NCBI RefSeq assembly: GCF_016097555.1
Contig: NC_054704.1
Coordinates: 76,119,081-76,183,080, forward strand
DNA: 64,000 bases
Direction: 5' to 3'
DNA from: Gigantopelta aegis
Taxonomy: Eukaryota; Mollusca; Gastropoda; Neomphalida; Peltospiridae
Below, piece after piece: positions 60,510 to 63,835 of this stretch. The notes below the pieces were generated by a model. That model worked only from the letters and a program-made list of their open reading frames with translations. It was not told where the DNA came from and did not search any database. A program made the translations under genes and the position numbers. How positions within the stretch are numbered: position 1 is the stretch's first letter; each line of letters starts with the position of its first letter.

Positions 60510-61778
60510 ATCTCACTCTTTAAAATATTCAGTATTAGAAGGTGAGTGTTTTACCAGAGGGTGTGATATTTTGCACTCCTTGTTTTAAATTTAGAGGCAC
60601 AAACATGCCTGTGCACCTCAAAATGAAAGATTGTTATCTAAATAAAAGCATCAACTGTTATACATCTGTATAAAGGTTACCTTTGATCAAGACCATGCCA
60701 TGTGTTTTTTAAAACTTTCAAGTCCAGATTCAAAACATCAATAATGTATTGAGACTAACTGTATGTACACATGCAACTTGCATGGGCAAGACTTTCTTTA
60801 TTAAAATCTTCAGTCTTGACTTCAGAGTTATATAAATATTGGGTCAATTAGCATACCCCTAGTGTGGTCTTTATAGATAGGTTCAACTGAAATAAACTAA
60901 AGTGTTGTGCTAGGGTACAGACTACCAACTGCCAGCAGAAAGTTAGCCAACTCGACGGTTGTGTTATAATTTCTCCAACTCCCGACAGCGAAAATTGACC
61001 AGCTTTCTGCTGGCAGTTGGTAGTCAATACCTAGCATTAGCATCTCTTGCAAACTGTTGGAAATACTTGTATGTACAACTTGATGGGTTTTTTTGTTGAT
61101 TTTTTTGTTTTTTTTGCGAACAGCCCTGACAGACAAAATGGGTTCTCAAGTGTCTATTGCTACATCTGCCAGTTTTAGTGTGAGAGGTACAACTTGTGTG
61201 GACATGCTTCAGTTTTTTGTGGCCTTTACTCATATATATTGGCTAGCCTAATATTACTTATACACAGTGTTAAATATGTCATTTATCAAGGTGCTTGGAG
61301 GCTGCTTTTCCATAAAGATGAACAGCTGAGGCCTATATCAAGGTGTTCAAGATTGTTTTATGATTATGTAGATAGCAGTTTTGATGACAAATATACCACA
61401 ACAGATTTCTATCAACTAGTGGAGTTGGATAACATAAGAAGTTAATAAATACATGTAGGTGCTGTCAGTAGACAGATTTAATAAATGTTTAAATTAGTAA
61501 ATTGATCTTTAATTGCAGACTTCTTAAAATTGTGCAAGCAGTCGTTTCATTTGTGTGTTCCTTACAGAAGTCTCATTTTGCAAAACCTGTTTTTCTGTTT
61601 ATTTTTAAGACAAGATTTACATTGTCACAATTGGTTATGCAAAATGAAATGGGTTGCCTTCACTTAAAACAAAATAATATTAATAACCCATAAATGGGTT
61701 TCATAAATGTTCAGGCTCTCAGAGGACTAATGATATCAAAGAACGAAAAATATATTGACAATTGGATGTTAAACAAAG
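22425..61778 (+). CDS. EFCAB7: EFCAB7-like gene, spliced, 3' end beyond window
   Basis: Joining the exons 22425-22581, 24754-24819, 25448-25593, 26160-26246 and 31061-31175 keeps one frame of 190 codons plus one base. The order and many residues match vertebrate EFCAB7 (CRAAYL-like CKAAYL; GRNPSQ; LDVN.DG EF-hand; RGEKM-like KGEKM; FC start of the next exon). EF-hand loops are at residues 105-116 (DVNGDGYISLDE) and 141-152 (DENKDGRLDYAE), both with canonical 1,3,5,12 ligands. A 12-copy array of 66-bp exons follows, then the conserved exons at 61124 and 61715. The family role: with IQCE, tethers EVC-EVC2 at the ciliary EvC zone in Hedgehog signalling. Not all array exons need be used in one mRNA. 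Confidence 0.88.
22804..22865. repeat. Inverted repeat in EFCAB7 intron
   Basis: The arms GGTGGTGGAAATTT and AAATTTCCACCACC are perfect, with a nested pair CTGGGAC/GTCCCAG inside. The local word GGGACATGCCTGCCGAGTCC is in the loop. Confidence 0.7.
22942..23101. mobile_element. pogo-like MITE, 160 bp
   Basis: TA-flanked; starts CAGTGAAACCTCTCAAAACT and ends GGTTTAGAGGGGATGCACTG. The inner words (AACTGGAATTCCC, ACCAGACTTTTCAC) match the remnants embedded in the duplicated array units (for example 35001-35098). Confidence 0.7.
23356..24661. mobile_element. pogo-like element, 1.3 kb, no intact transposase
   Basis: TA-flanked with inverted ends CAGTCAAACTTCGAT and ATCGAACTTTGACTG. Repeated 'AAACTTCGATCTCTCGA' words lie inside the left end. 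No long transposase frame is visible. It ends 92 bp before EFCAB7 exon 3 at 24754. Confidence 0.7.
24754..24819 (+). CDS. EFCAB7: EFCAB7 exon 3
   Basis: Acceptor TTTTTCAG, donor ACAG|GTGAGA, 66 bp, phase 1-1. It encodes LQQSGRNPSQRTLEKYWKYD, matching the GRNPSQ-KT-NKYW block of vertebrate EFCAB7. It is the same size and phase as the array exon farther down, but the sequence is unrelated. Confidence 0.9.
25035..25303 (-). mobile_element. SINE type D in EFCAB7 intron
   Basis: TTCATTTCAACTTATTTCC tail, TGTCCAGGACAGTGGG, a triplicated GGTTAGT, and the head ending CCACTGCGCCACCGAGGCCGG. Confidence 0.85.
25448..25593 (+). CDS. EFCAB7: EFCAB7 exon 4, EF-hand 1
   Basis: Acceptor TTTTTCAG, donor AGT|GTAAGT; 2 + 48 codons, phase 1 to 0. 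It encodes SLTFNDFVDICQQE, then the helix DLMKAFKKI and the calcium-binding loop DVNGDGYISLDE with D, N, D and E at positions 1, 3, 5 and 12. Highly similar to the vertebrate block LNFDDF...ELLKSFKQLDVN.DG. In the vertebrate protein this first loop is less canonical than here. Confidence 0.93.
26160..26246 (+). CDS. EFCAB7: EFCAB7 exon 5, EF-hand 2
   Basis: Acceptor AATTATAG, donor GAG|GTAATG; 29 codons, phase 0-0. It starts KGEKMSEDEVRAIIDEV and the second loop is DENKDGRLDYAE with canonical ligands. It follows exon 4 in the same order as in the vertebrate gene. Confidence 0.93.
26650..27330. mobile_element. Inverted-repeat MITE, 0.68 kb
   Basis: The ends GGACCCATATTCACAAAA and TTTTGTGAATATGGGTCC are perfect inverted repeats. 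Sub-terminal repeats of GTAAATTTACGTCTACGAC type lie at both ends. No coding frame. Confidence 0.8.
27334..27448. mobile_element. Foldback MITE, GGGCCTAATTCAC family
   Basis: It abuts the MITE at 26650-27330. Starts GGCCTAATTCACAAAACTCT and ends GTGAATTAGGCCCC. Its interior is the reverse complement of much of 9808-9924. Confidence 0.75.
27480..27755 (+). mobile_element. SINE type D in EFCAB7 intron
   Basis: Head ACCGGCCTCAGTGGTGTCGT, GGTTCACAGCCCAGTACTGG, TGTCCTGGACAGACAGCCC, and tail TAAAAATAAGTTAAAATGAG. Confidence 0.85.
28093..28440. repeat. Duplicated intronic segment, copy 1
   Basis: About 350 bases starting TTTCATTATTTACTACTTTC are almost identical to 39078-39420 in the same orientation. 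Both copies run into the head of a SINE, but the SINEs that follow have different tails (type B here, type A there). Confidence 0.85.
28430..28735 (+). mobile_element. SINE type B in EFCAB7 intron
   Basis: Head GGGACGTAGCCCAGTGGTAA, B box GGGATCGATCCCC, core and type B tail ending GTGGTGTCGTTAAACAAAAC. Confidence 0.9.
28740..31060. other. EFCAB7 intron; unclassified repeats, no extra exon seen
   Basis: Contains a weak GGCCC..GGGCC foldback (about 29212-29330) and a repeated GGCTAGTGAAT/GGCTAGTAAAT motif region (29545-29830) that looks like an interspersed repeat of unknown class. T/G-rich runs lie near 30060-30135 and a poly-A/G run at 30560-30600. No conserved EFCAB7-like block was found. 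Confidence 0.45.
31061..31175 (+). CDS. EFCAB7: EFCAB7 exon 6, lysine-rich end of the EF-hand module
   Basis: Acceptor TTCCTATAG, donor AAAAG|GTAGTT; 38 codons plus 1, phase 0 to 1. The peptide starts FCNMMMKTVEESRKMA and ends in a basic stretch KERKKQRSKQSVTPRK. It matches the FCKLYMTT... start of the vertebrate block after EF-hand 2. Its phase-1 end is what makes the phase 1-1 array exons downstream usable in any number. Confidence 0.88.
31212..31480 (+). mobile_element. SINE type A, 5'-truncated
   Basis: Begins in the head at CCCATCGATGGGCCCATTGG and keeps the core and type A tail. It starts only ~40 bp after the exon 6 donor. Confidence 0.85.
31499..31804 (+). mobile_element. SINE type B
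   Basis: Head GGGCGAGGCCTGGTAGTAAA (mutated A box), B box AGGATCGATCCCAG, core and type B tail. It sits 18 bp from the type A copy. Confidence 0.85.
31905..32620 (+). repeat. Tandem repeat made of SINE core segments
   Basis: Four to six units of about 110 bp each have CTGGTGYAACAAAGGCCATG, GTACTATCCTGTCTGTGGGA, TAAAAGATAATTTTCTGCATG and GTCCTTAACCATATGTCCGA. These are SINE core plus the start of the type A tail, with about 60 bases between them missing. The units at 31905, 32020, 32135 and 32240 are best; two more diverged units follow to about 32620. Confidence 0.8.
32679..33292. mobile_element. Inverted-repeat MITE, 0.61 kb
   Basis: Ends TACTGTAGATCCTGAAATTA and TAATTTCAGGATCTACAGTA are perfect inverted repeats. 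TCGCATTAAT is repeated inside. No coding frame. Confidence 0.8.
33293..34610. other. EFCAB7 intron; no exon recognised
   Basis: Contains a tRNA-like scrap at about 34190-34215 (GATTGAGCTACCAGGTTCAATCC), possibly an old SINE head. A short segment at 33560-33930 (opening TCCCTTAAATGCTGAAC, with TTGGTGGGTTTTTTCACAAT) shares words with 26350-26640, suggesting one more unclassified repeat. Confidence 0.35.
34659..34724 (+). CDS. EFCAB7: EFCAB7 array exon 1
   Basis: Acceptor ATTTATTAG, donor AAAA|GTAAGG, 66 bp, phase 1-1. The peptide core begins KEEEDVQSSK and ends RSGSKELK. It uses TC rather than AC/AT as the first two bases, so it joins to exon 6 (ending G) as Val. Confidence 0.8.
35001..35098. 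mobile_element. pogo-like MITE remnant inside the array unit
   Basis: Starts after TA with CAATGAAATTTCTCTAAACT and ends TTTCTGCACTG before TA; inner GTCCAGTTTCGATAGG. Related to 22942-23101. The same remnant occurs at 43053-46205 (split by the hAT), 52109-52208 and 53057-53155, so it was in the unit before the unit was copied. Confidence 0.65.
35159..35223 (+). pseudogene. Dead array exon P1
   Basis: Aligns with the array exon over its length (..AAGAACATCTTTAAACTTTGG..CCAGCTTAAAA). The acceptor is TTAC instead of TTAG, the donor GT is CT, the length is 65 and an in-frame TAA is present. It sits 500 bases after array exon 1. Confidence 0.75.
35596..35661 (+). CDS. EFCAB7: EFCAB7 array exon 2
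   Basis: TTATTAG acceptor, AAAA|GTAAGG donor, 66 bp, phase 1-1. The exon is identical in sequence to array exon 9 (52706), 17 kb away. Confidence 0.8.
35817..35874. repeat. (TA)n microsatellite
   Basis: Interrupted TA repeat directly preceding a pogo-like element; a second (TA)n follows that element at 37608-37640, consistent with insertion into one TA tract. Confidence 0.9.
35875..37607 (+). mobile_element. pogo/Tigger-type element, internally deleted
   Basis: Ends CAGTCAAATCCACTTA and (right) AAGCGGATTTGACTG, flanked by TA. Sub-terminal repeats (GGATATTTGAATATG / TTGAATATGCCGC) echo each other. About 36757-36800 reads KRKGNDLSLAQEI, the usual start of the CENP-B-type DNA-binding domain of pogo/Tigger transposases. 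No DDE domain remains. Confidence 0.75.
36644..36998 (+). pseudogene. pogo/Tigger transposase N-terminal remnant
   Basis: An ATG with MPTK at 36639 is followed by a donor-like GTAAGT and, after about 90 bp, an AG before the KRKGNDLSLAQEI block. After that the frame breaks down. The open frame at 36708-36998 is a shifted reading of the same region. Confidence 0.5.
37641..38685. other. EFCAB7 intron; no gene
   Basis: AT-rich sequence. Nothing recognisable as exon or repeat, apart from short AT-rich runs. Confidence 0.4.
38690..39000 (+). mobile_element. SINE type A
   Basis: Head GAGACGTAGCCCAGTGGTAC, B box GAGATCGATCCCC, core with a 14-base deletion before GTGGTGCATATAAAAGATCC, type A tail. 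Confidence 0.88.
39078..39420. repeat. Duplicated intronic segment, copy 2
   Basis: Nearly identical to 28093-28440. The right boundary lies at or within the head of the following SINE. Confidence 0.85.
39411..39742 (+). mobile_element. SINE type A with CTTT tail
   Basis: Head GGACGTAGCCCAGTGGTAAA, B box GGGATCGATCCCC, core, type A tail and a (CTTT)n end. Confidence 0.9.
40070..40612. mobile_element. Possible MITE with inner foldbacks
   Basis: A palindrome GAGAAATTATAATTTCTC at 40098 and a 25-bp perfect inverted repeat (40494-40518 CCAGTTATTATCAAATTT.. with 40581-40605) around a 62-base loop. The outer limits are uncertain. Confidence 0.45.
40742..40865 (-). mobile_element. SINE type D fragment
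   Basis: AAGGTTCAAGCAAGCTGTCC and CAGAGAGACAAGCCAG are diverged D-type words. It stands where an array exon would be expected. Confidence 0.45.
40880..40990 (+). pseudogene. Flank of a lost array exon
   Basis: ACATGCTTTTGTCATGGC, GCAACCAAACTGCGGTCTTGC and CAGGAGTTTTCAAGC are the bases that normally follow an array exon's donor. The exon itself is gone; a SINE D scrap precedes it. Confidence 0.6.
41090..41353 (-). mobile_element. SINE type D
   Basis: Tail TCAATTTATATTTCGTGCTT, TGTCCTGGGCACACACCTCAG, and head ATGGCTTAACCATGACACCACC. Confidence 0.85.
41388..41800. repeat. GC-rich interspersed repeat, unclassified
   Basis: Much more GC-rich than its surroundings: GCACGCCTGTCTTGGGCAC, the small palindrome GCCGGCCTTAGCCGGC, GACCGACCGTGGTCGG. 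Its borders and class are unknown. It is probably an inserted repeat, not an exon. Confidence 0.4.
42120..42185 (+). CDS. EFCAB7: EFCAB7 array exon 3, divergent
   Basis: Acceptor TTTATCAG, donor AAAA|GTAAGG, 66 bp, phase 1-1. The core reads KKEDDVESSRTSLRSQ then SIQLK. The downstream flank (GTGCTTTTGGTGTG) differs from the other copies, so this is an old or separately derived copy. Confidence 0.75.
42504..42566. repeat. (TA)n microsatellite
   Basis: About 31 TA units. In unit II the matching short TA tract carries the Tc1 insertion. Confidence 0.95.
42726..42791 (+). CDS. EFCAB7: EFCAB7 array exon 4
   Basis: TTTGTTAG acceptor, AAAA|GTAAGG donor, 66 bp, phase 1-1. Core starts EEDKDVQSSK. It differs from array exon 8 by a single synonymous base (TTG/CTG Leu). 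Confidence 0.8.
43311..43404 (+). mobile_element. SINE type A, internally deleted
   Basis: Head GGGCGGGACGTAGCCCA is joined directly to the tail TTTGTGTGGTCCTTAACC...CATCATTAAATAAAAC; the core is missing. Inside the hAT. Confidence 0.75.
43592..43804 (-). pseudogene. hAT transposase C-terminal dimerisation part
   Basis: MPATSATSERSFSSLRHVKT followed by YLRTSVTQEQLNHLMMM is the classic hAT C-terminal (hATC) signature. The frame ends at 43592. It is the best preserved segment of the transposase. Confidence 0.85.
43864..44565 (-). pseudogene. hAT transposase middle region, broken
   Basis: Two fragments in different frames: 43864-44076 (RRFQSFALAFYAKVETAL...HDHFGDDLEEAQLHTEL) and 44350-44565 (CTHHDATPKDMYRRLYFQ). 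Between them lies non-matching sequence (about 44085-44340), possibly an intron or insertion. Confidence 0.6.
44562..45188 (-). pseudogene. hAT transposase catalytic-domain part (ZMYM1-like)
   Basis: A 208-codon frame with GQCYDGAANMSGSRSGVA and YLHCMGHLLNLA, the motifs around the second catalytic aspartate of this hAT group, then RRRWTVHSESL. It ends in shifted sequence. A SINE at 45242 separates it from the N-terminal part. Confidence 0.85.
45242..45512 (+). mobile_element. SINE type A, 5'-truncated, in the hAT
   Basis: Starts GGATCGATCCCTGTCGG, ends in an A-rich tail, and is flanked by a 16-bp duplication TTTGTTCTGTCAGTTA (45226-45241 and about 45513-45528). Confidence 0.88.
45573..45884 (-). 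pseudogene. hAT transposase N-terminal part
   Basis: Opens MATSNRNMLARQQSLFECLS. Its first ~75 residues look like the start of the hAT protein; the last 25 are hydrophobic nonsense after GKNSTTY. No complete BED zinc finger is seen. Confidence 0.55.
46253..46316 (+). pseudogene. Dead array exon P2
   Basis: AAGAACATCTTTAAACTCTGG and CTCCAGCTTAACAGTGATG. The acceptor region has lost TTATTAG altogether (AAATAAAAAAAG) and no GT donor remains. Confidence 0.7.
46699..46764 (+). CDS. EFCAB7: EFCAB7 array exon 5
   Basis: TTATTAG acceptor, AAAA|GTAAGG donor, 66 bp, phase 1-1. Core starts QEEEDVQSSK. Confidence 0.8.
47344..47409 (+). CDS. EFCAB7: EFCAB7 array exon 6, diverging
   Basis: Acceptor ATATTTTAG, donor AAAA|GTAGGG, 66 bp, phase 1-1. 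Core KEEEDVQSLRIYLCSGS then EHLK: several amino-acid changes, including a Cys and a Tyr, but the frame, length and splice dinucleotides are kept. Confidence 0.7.
47410..48440. other. Array intron, no exon; part missing from unit II
   Basis: Contains the array-exon downstream flank (CTTCTAACACATG...), a truncated second flank (47690-47830) and AT-rich sequence. Unit II lacks most of this interval: there the exon-6 equivalent is cut and joined straight to the intron before the exon-7 equivalent. A G tract lies at 48178-48197. Confidence 0.6.
48448..48513 (+). CDS. EFCAB7: EFCAB7 array exon 7
   Basis: TTTGTTAG acceptor, donor AAAA|GTAAGG, 66 bp, phase 1-1. Core KEDKDVQSSKASLRSGF then KEFK. Two bases differ from array exon 12 (one synonymous, one Ala/Thr). 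Confidence 0.8.
48865..49170 (+). mobile_element. SINE type A (unit I only)
   Basis: Head GGGTGGGACGTATCCCAGTG, B box GGGATCGATTCCC, core and type A tail. Flanked by CTATATAGT on both sides (short target duplication). Absent from the matching place in unit II. Confidence 0.88.
50075..51611 (+). mobile_element. Tc1-like transposon, 1.54 kb, nearly complete
   Basis: TA-flanked ends CTGAACCGCAAAAGAAACGC and GCGTTTCTTTTGCGGTTCAG are inverted repeats. It sits in the short TA tract of unit II, where unit I has none. It encodes one transposase interrupted by a single frameshift. Confidence 0.92.
50284..51418 (+). pseudogene. Tc1-like transposase, DD34E, one frameshift
   Basis: Frame 1 (50284-51054) has the paired-type HTH (REQAIGRLQAGQRALVVANA, then SGRPRVTT hook) and the first catalytic Asp (VFSDESRYCI). 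Frame 2 (50984-51418) has the second Asp in FQQDNARPHTAR and the Glu in SPDLNPIEHLWDE, with 34 residues between them. The two frames overlap around 51008-51020, so a small indel there breaks the protein. Otherwise no stop is seen; this is a young copy. The GC content is far higher than in the flanking intron. Confidence 0.9.
51762..51827 (+). CDS. EFCAB7: EFCAB7 array exon 8
   Basis: TTTGTTAG acceptor, AAAA|GTAAGG donor, 66 bp, phase 1-1. Core EEDKDVQSSK. Unit II counterpart of exon 4. Exon 9 starts exactly 944 bases later and exon 10 another 944. Confidence 0.8.
52269..52330 (+). pseudogene. Dead array exon P3
   Basis: Keeps the TTATTAG acceptor, but is 62 bases long and has CT in place of the donor GT (AAAA|CTGATA). 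Core ACCACCAAGAACATCTTTAA with an in-frame disruption. Confidence 0.75.
52706..52771 (+). CDS. EFCAB7: EFCAB7 array exon 9
   Basis: TTATTAG acceptor, AAAA|GTAAGG donor, 66 bp, phase 1-1. Identical to array exon 2. Confidence 0.8.
53214..53276 (+). pseudogene. Dead array exon P4
   Basis: TTATTAG acceptor kept; 63 bases; donor position reads CT (AAAA|CTGATA). Very like P3, as expected from tandem duplication of the 944-bp subunit. Confidence 0.75.
53650..53715 (+). CDS. EFCAB7: EFCAB7 array exon 10
   Basis: TTATTAG acceptor, AAAA|GTAAGG donor, 66 bp, phase 1-1. Differs from exon 9 by one synonymous base (CGT/CGC Arg). Confidence 0.8.
54060..54247. mobile_element. Small insertion in unit II
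   Basis: About 190 GC-richer bases (CAGGACCGTACATGG ... CGCTATGGGCCCAG) interrupt the AATATAATATATTTTAG acceptor-side sequence that is continuous in unit I. Ends weakly inverted (CAGGACCGTA / TATGGGCCCAG). A short TA-type duplication flanks it. Confidence 0.6.
54257..54291 (+). pseudogene. Array exon 11, truncated
   Basis: Acceptor TATTTTAG and about 35 bases of exon (ATAAGGAAGAAGATGTACAA..TGAGAATAT) matching array exon 6 minus one GAA codon, then a junction into the intron that precedes exon 12. The 3' half and donor are gone by deletion. Confidence 0.8.
54338..54403 (+). CDS. EFCAB7: EFCAB7 array exon 12
   Basis: TTTGTTAG acceptor, AAAA|GTAAGG donor, 66 bp, phase 1-1. Core KEDKDVQSSKTSLRSGF then KEFK. 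Unit II counterpart of exon 7. Confidence 0.8.
54664..54996 (+). mobile_element. SINE, mixed type (unit II only)
   Basis: An A/B-like head (GGATGTAG..., B box ATCGGATCGATCC) with a C-like tail (GACGTCCAATAGCTGATGAT...GAGGCGTCATTAAATAAAAC). Flanked by TGTGAC on both sides. Absent from unit I. Confidence 0.8.
55561..56810. other. Array intron; no exon recognised
   Basis: Contains T/G-rich runs with a G tract (56032-56047) and a near-palindromic stretch AATTGTTTTTGAAATTCGCAATTGG at about 56606. GACGAGTG/GACAAGTG steps of about 18 bases repeat at 56675-56745. Confidence 0.4.
56817..56882 (+). CDS. EFCAB7: EFCAB7 array exon 13, last and divergent
   Basis: TTATTAG acceptor, AAAA|GTAAGG donor, 66 bp, phase 1-1. 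Core KEEEDIQSSRTSLQSGS then GHLK. It keeps the standard downstream flank. Its last base A joins CC of the exon at 61124 to give Thr. Confidence 0.78.
57489..57735. repeat. Interspersed repeat with C tract
   Basis: GTGCGTGTAGGGGTGGGTTCC...C tract...AACTTCATTCACCACAG: second copy of the repeat at 2030-2165. The C tract (57594-57656, with CTCTT interruption) gives a spurious Pro-rich frame. Confidence 0.6.
57740..58550. other. Intron sequence; open frame 58219-58476 not supported
   Basis: AT-rich. Two successive frames (58219-58476 and 58469-58552) look weakly protein-like, but no splice signals or family features support them. Confidence 0.35.
58553..59994 (+). repeat. 72-bp minisatellite, about 20 copies
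   Basis: Unit starts GGTAAACACAGAATGCCAGA and ends ATTGTGGTCTGTTA. Most units are identical apart from a TACGAC/TAAGAC and a GCTGTT/GCTATT variant; a few have small indels (58850, 59138, 59180, 59283). Because 72 is a multiple of 3, it is open on both strands (+ word GKHRMPDTTDVVIIAVDAWY). It lies in the intron between array exon 13 and exon 61124. Confidence 0.97.
60001..60195. repeat. Interspersed repeat, unclassified
   Basis: GGTGCCCCTAACAGAAGCCA and AAGCTCCTGCTGACATACAT, then TCTCTGGGTTACTGAGACAT, resemble a common mollusc repeat from memory. It follows the minisatellite directly. Confidence 0.4.
60481..60509. repeat. G tract
   Basis: About 29 consecutive G; length is assembly-sensitive. 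Confidence 0.95.
60920..61025. repeat. Inverted repeat, 23-bp perfect arms
   Basis: GACTACCAACTGCCAGCAGA.. (60920-60942) and its exact complement at 61003-61025. A 60-base loop. It sits ~100 bp before the exon at 61124. Probably a small foldback element. Confidence 0.85.
61124..61179 (+). CDS. EFCAB7: EFCAB7 exon after the array
   Basis: Acceptor TTTGCGAACAG; donor AGT|GTGAGA (best consensus); 2 + 18 codons, phase 1 to 0. It encodes LTDKMGSQVSIATSASFS, like the vertebrate KTSVSF block. Phase 1 start matches the end of array exons; phase 0 end matches the next exon. An alternative donor AG|GTACAA 8 bases later would not fit the next exon. Confidence 0.75.
61715..61778 (+). CDS. EFCAB7: EFCAB7 next exon
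   Basis: Acceptor AATGTTCAG, donor AAAG|GTAAGT; 21 codons + 1, phase 0 to 1. It encodes ALRGLMISKNEKYIDNWMLN then KG, corresponding to the vertebrate LIKDW..SKG block. The C-terminal two-thirds of the protein must lie beyond the window or in exons I could not recognise. Confidence 0.78.
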
Positions 61779-62120
61779 GTAAGTGTATGAGAAAAAATGG
61801 TTTGTTAAAATACACAAAGAACGAATTTTAGAAGGCTTTGCAGTCAGTGCTGTAAGACAAATTTTCTAAAAACCAATTAGCAAATTTGTGAAACTCTGCA
61901 GGCTGAATTAAATCATATACTGGTCTTTATTACACACCAGTGTAAGATATTGCTAATGTCGTAGCAATCACTCAATATTTAACTAGTGTAATATTGGCAT
62001 GACGTAGGTCACTAGCTGACCCAATTCATAAATAAATAACATGTAGTAGGTTTCAACATCTGCCTACTTCTGCTTTGCGGCTTATTTGCTGTTGGTTTGT
62101 AATAAATAAGACTAAACTAA

Positions 62121-62233
62121 CTTGCCTGTCATACCATTTTTATGAAACTCGTGAACAGTGTTGGTATACTCGCTTTTGCTTGTCAGATACTAAAACTGTT
62201 CACTCATTTCATAAAAATGGTATGACAGGCAAG
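62121..62233. repeat. Inverted repeat, 27-bp perfect arms plus inner stem
   Basis: CTTGCCTGTCATACCATTTT.. (62121-62147) pairs perfectly with 62207-62233; an inner pair GTGAACAGT/ACTGTTCAC (62151, 62195) extends the stem. Total about 113 bases. Confidence 0.85.
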
Positions 62234-62578
62234 CTCGATTCATATTCTATATATAAACAGTAGATCTGAATGCATGTCATTCAGTTTCATCTCCATGTGA
62301 CCTTTCATCCATTGTGCATCTGATATATTTCAGTGACTATTTACAAACAACATTTAAACAACTATTTACATACGAAATGTCACCTGGACATGGGACTCGG
62401 TGTTATGCTTTCAAATCTACTGGTTTACCAGTTTAATATGACTACGTCAAATTGATTAAGGCTTTGTAAGTTTTTATATTAAAACAGTTATACATGTGTG
62501 AGCTTGTACCATGCACTTAATTAGTAATTTGGGGTGGATGGAATGGTTTCCACTATGACGGCTTTTGCTATTTGTAAG

Positions 62579-62657
62579 GGGCCGTCCATAATTTTCAACA
62601 TTTTCACAAGTGTATAAAGAGTACACTTGTGAAAATGTTGAAAATTATGGACGGCCC
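62579..62657. repeat. Perfect 36-bp hairpin, 7-base loop
   Basis: GGGCCGTCCATAATTTTCAA.. (62579-62614) pairs perfectly with 62622-62657 around TAAAGAG. Confidence 0.92.
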
Positions 62658-62874
62658 TAAGTGTGTTTTGCTTGCAAACATTATAATATATGCAGCATAC
62701 TGCTACTTGAATATCTTAGATGTTATTACCGGTATTCACTGAATTATGTATCTAGGGTTTTGTGCCATCATGGCCTTTGGTGAGTTTATACACAACCGTT
62801 GTTAAGTATAAATACTGCATAAAGTTTTGAGTGGTATGCATGTGTATTGCACATTGGTTTGATTGACTGCTACC

Positions 62875-63260
62875 GGCCTCGGTGGCGTCGTGGCAGGCCA
62901 TCGGTCTACAGGCTGGTAGGTACTGGGTTCGGATCCCAGTCGAGGCATGGGATTTTTAATCCAGATACCCAACTCCAAACCCTGAGTGAGTGCTCCGCAA
63001 GGCTCAATGGGTAGGTGTAAACCACTTGCACCGACCAGTGATCTATAACTGGTTCAACAAAGGCCATGGTTTGTGCTATCCTGCCTGTGGGAAGCGCAAA
63101 TAAAATCCCTTGCTGCTAATCGGAAGAGTAGCCCATGTAGTGGCGACAGCGGGTTTCCTCTCAAAATCTGTGTGGTCCTTAACCATATGTTTGACGCCAT
63201 ATAACCGTAAATAAAATGTGTTGAGTGCGTCGTTAAATAAAACACTTCTTTCTTTGATTG
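62875..63260 (+). mobile_element. Chimeric SINE: type C head, type A tail
   Basis: Head CGGTGGCGTCGTGGCAGGCC with B box GGTTCGGATCCC, C-type middle (GCTCCGCAAGGCTCAATGGG), then the type A tail (GTGGTCCTTAACCATATG ... GTGTTGAGTGCGTCGTTAAA). The same combination as 5890-6290. Confidence 0.9.
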
Positions 63261-63740
63261 ACTGCTAATAGGCCTGCGTGTGACAGCACTAGTATCTGCT
63301 GTCAATCAAGACATCAAAAGTGTGTAGGCTGTTAAGTAATGGAGAATGTGGGAGGAGGTGTAGATTCGTGAAAAATAATTATTTTCATAAATCTACATTT
63401 CTGAGTGCATTCTCCAGCTTAATCCATTATTCATTTTAACAAATTATGTGACTGCTAAATTAATTTCTATTTGATCTTTTTTAATGAAAATATTGGTTAA
63501 AATAGCAAAGAATATTTACAAAACTAATAACCCAAAATGGTAGGATCCTTTCTGACCTAATCTGAATGATTTGGTCAAGAAAACCTCAGCAGTGGATGGC
63601 TGGCATTAAGCGTGATGCACGTGCTAAACATGTAACCTGTGATTTCTGATTTAGTTTCCGACAATCTTCGTTGTGTTCCTCCAGAATATATTACTGTCAC
63701 TAGTATCAGGTTTATAAGGCTTAAATTACATGTTCATTTG
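63261..63740. other. Intron or intergenic; nothing recognised
   Basis: AT-rich; a weak inverted pair GTAGATTCGTGAAAAATAATTA / ATTATTTTCATAAATCTAC lies near 63360-63400. No exon seen. Confidence 0.4.
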
Positions 63741-63747
63741 ATGATGC

Positions 63748-63835
63748 AGATGCTTGGCCTCGTAGGCTAATGCATTGTACTTGTTTACATTGTACAAGTT
63801 CTGTTAGTAGTAGGTTCGAATCCCTGATCTGAACT
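63748..63835 (+). mobile_element. tRNA-like sequence, probably a SINE head
   Basis: A-box-like TTGGCCTCGTAGGCTAATG and a perfect B box GGTTCGAATCC, about 55 bases apart with no convincing cloverleaf. More likely a SINE of another family than a tRNA gene. Confidence 0.4.

Larger units (their letters stand above)
61780..62870. other. EFCAB7 intron with two hairpins
   Basis: Besides the inverted repeats listed separately, a possible 24-base microexon (62756-62779, between TATCTAG and GTGAGT) was noted but not accepted. No other EFCAB7-like block was found. Confidence 0.4.

Noticed and set aside
62756..62779. 24-base EFCAB7 microexon between TATCTAG and GTGAGT
   Set aside because: Phase 1-1 would fit, but the peptide GFCAIMAF does not resemble the expected conserved block and chance AG/GT pairs are common.
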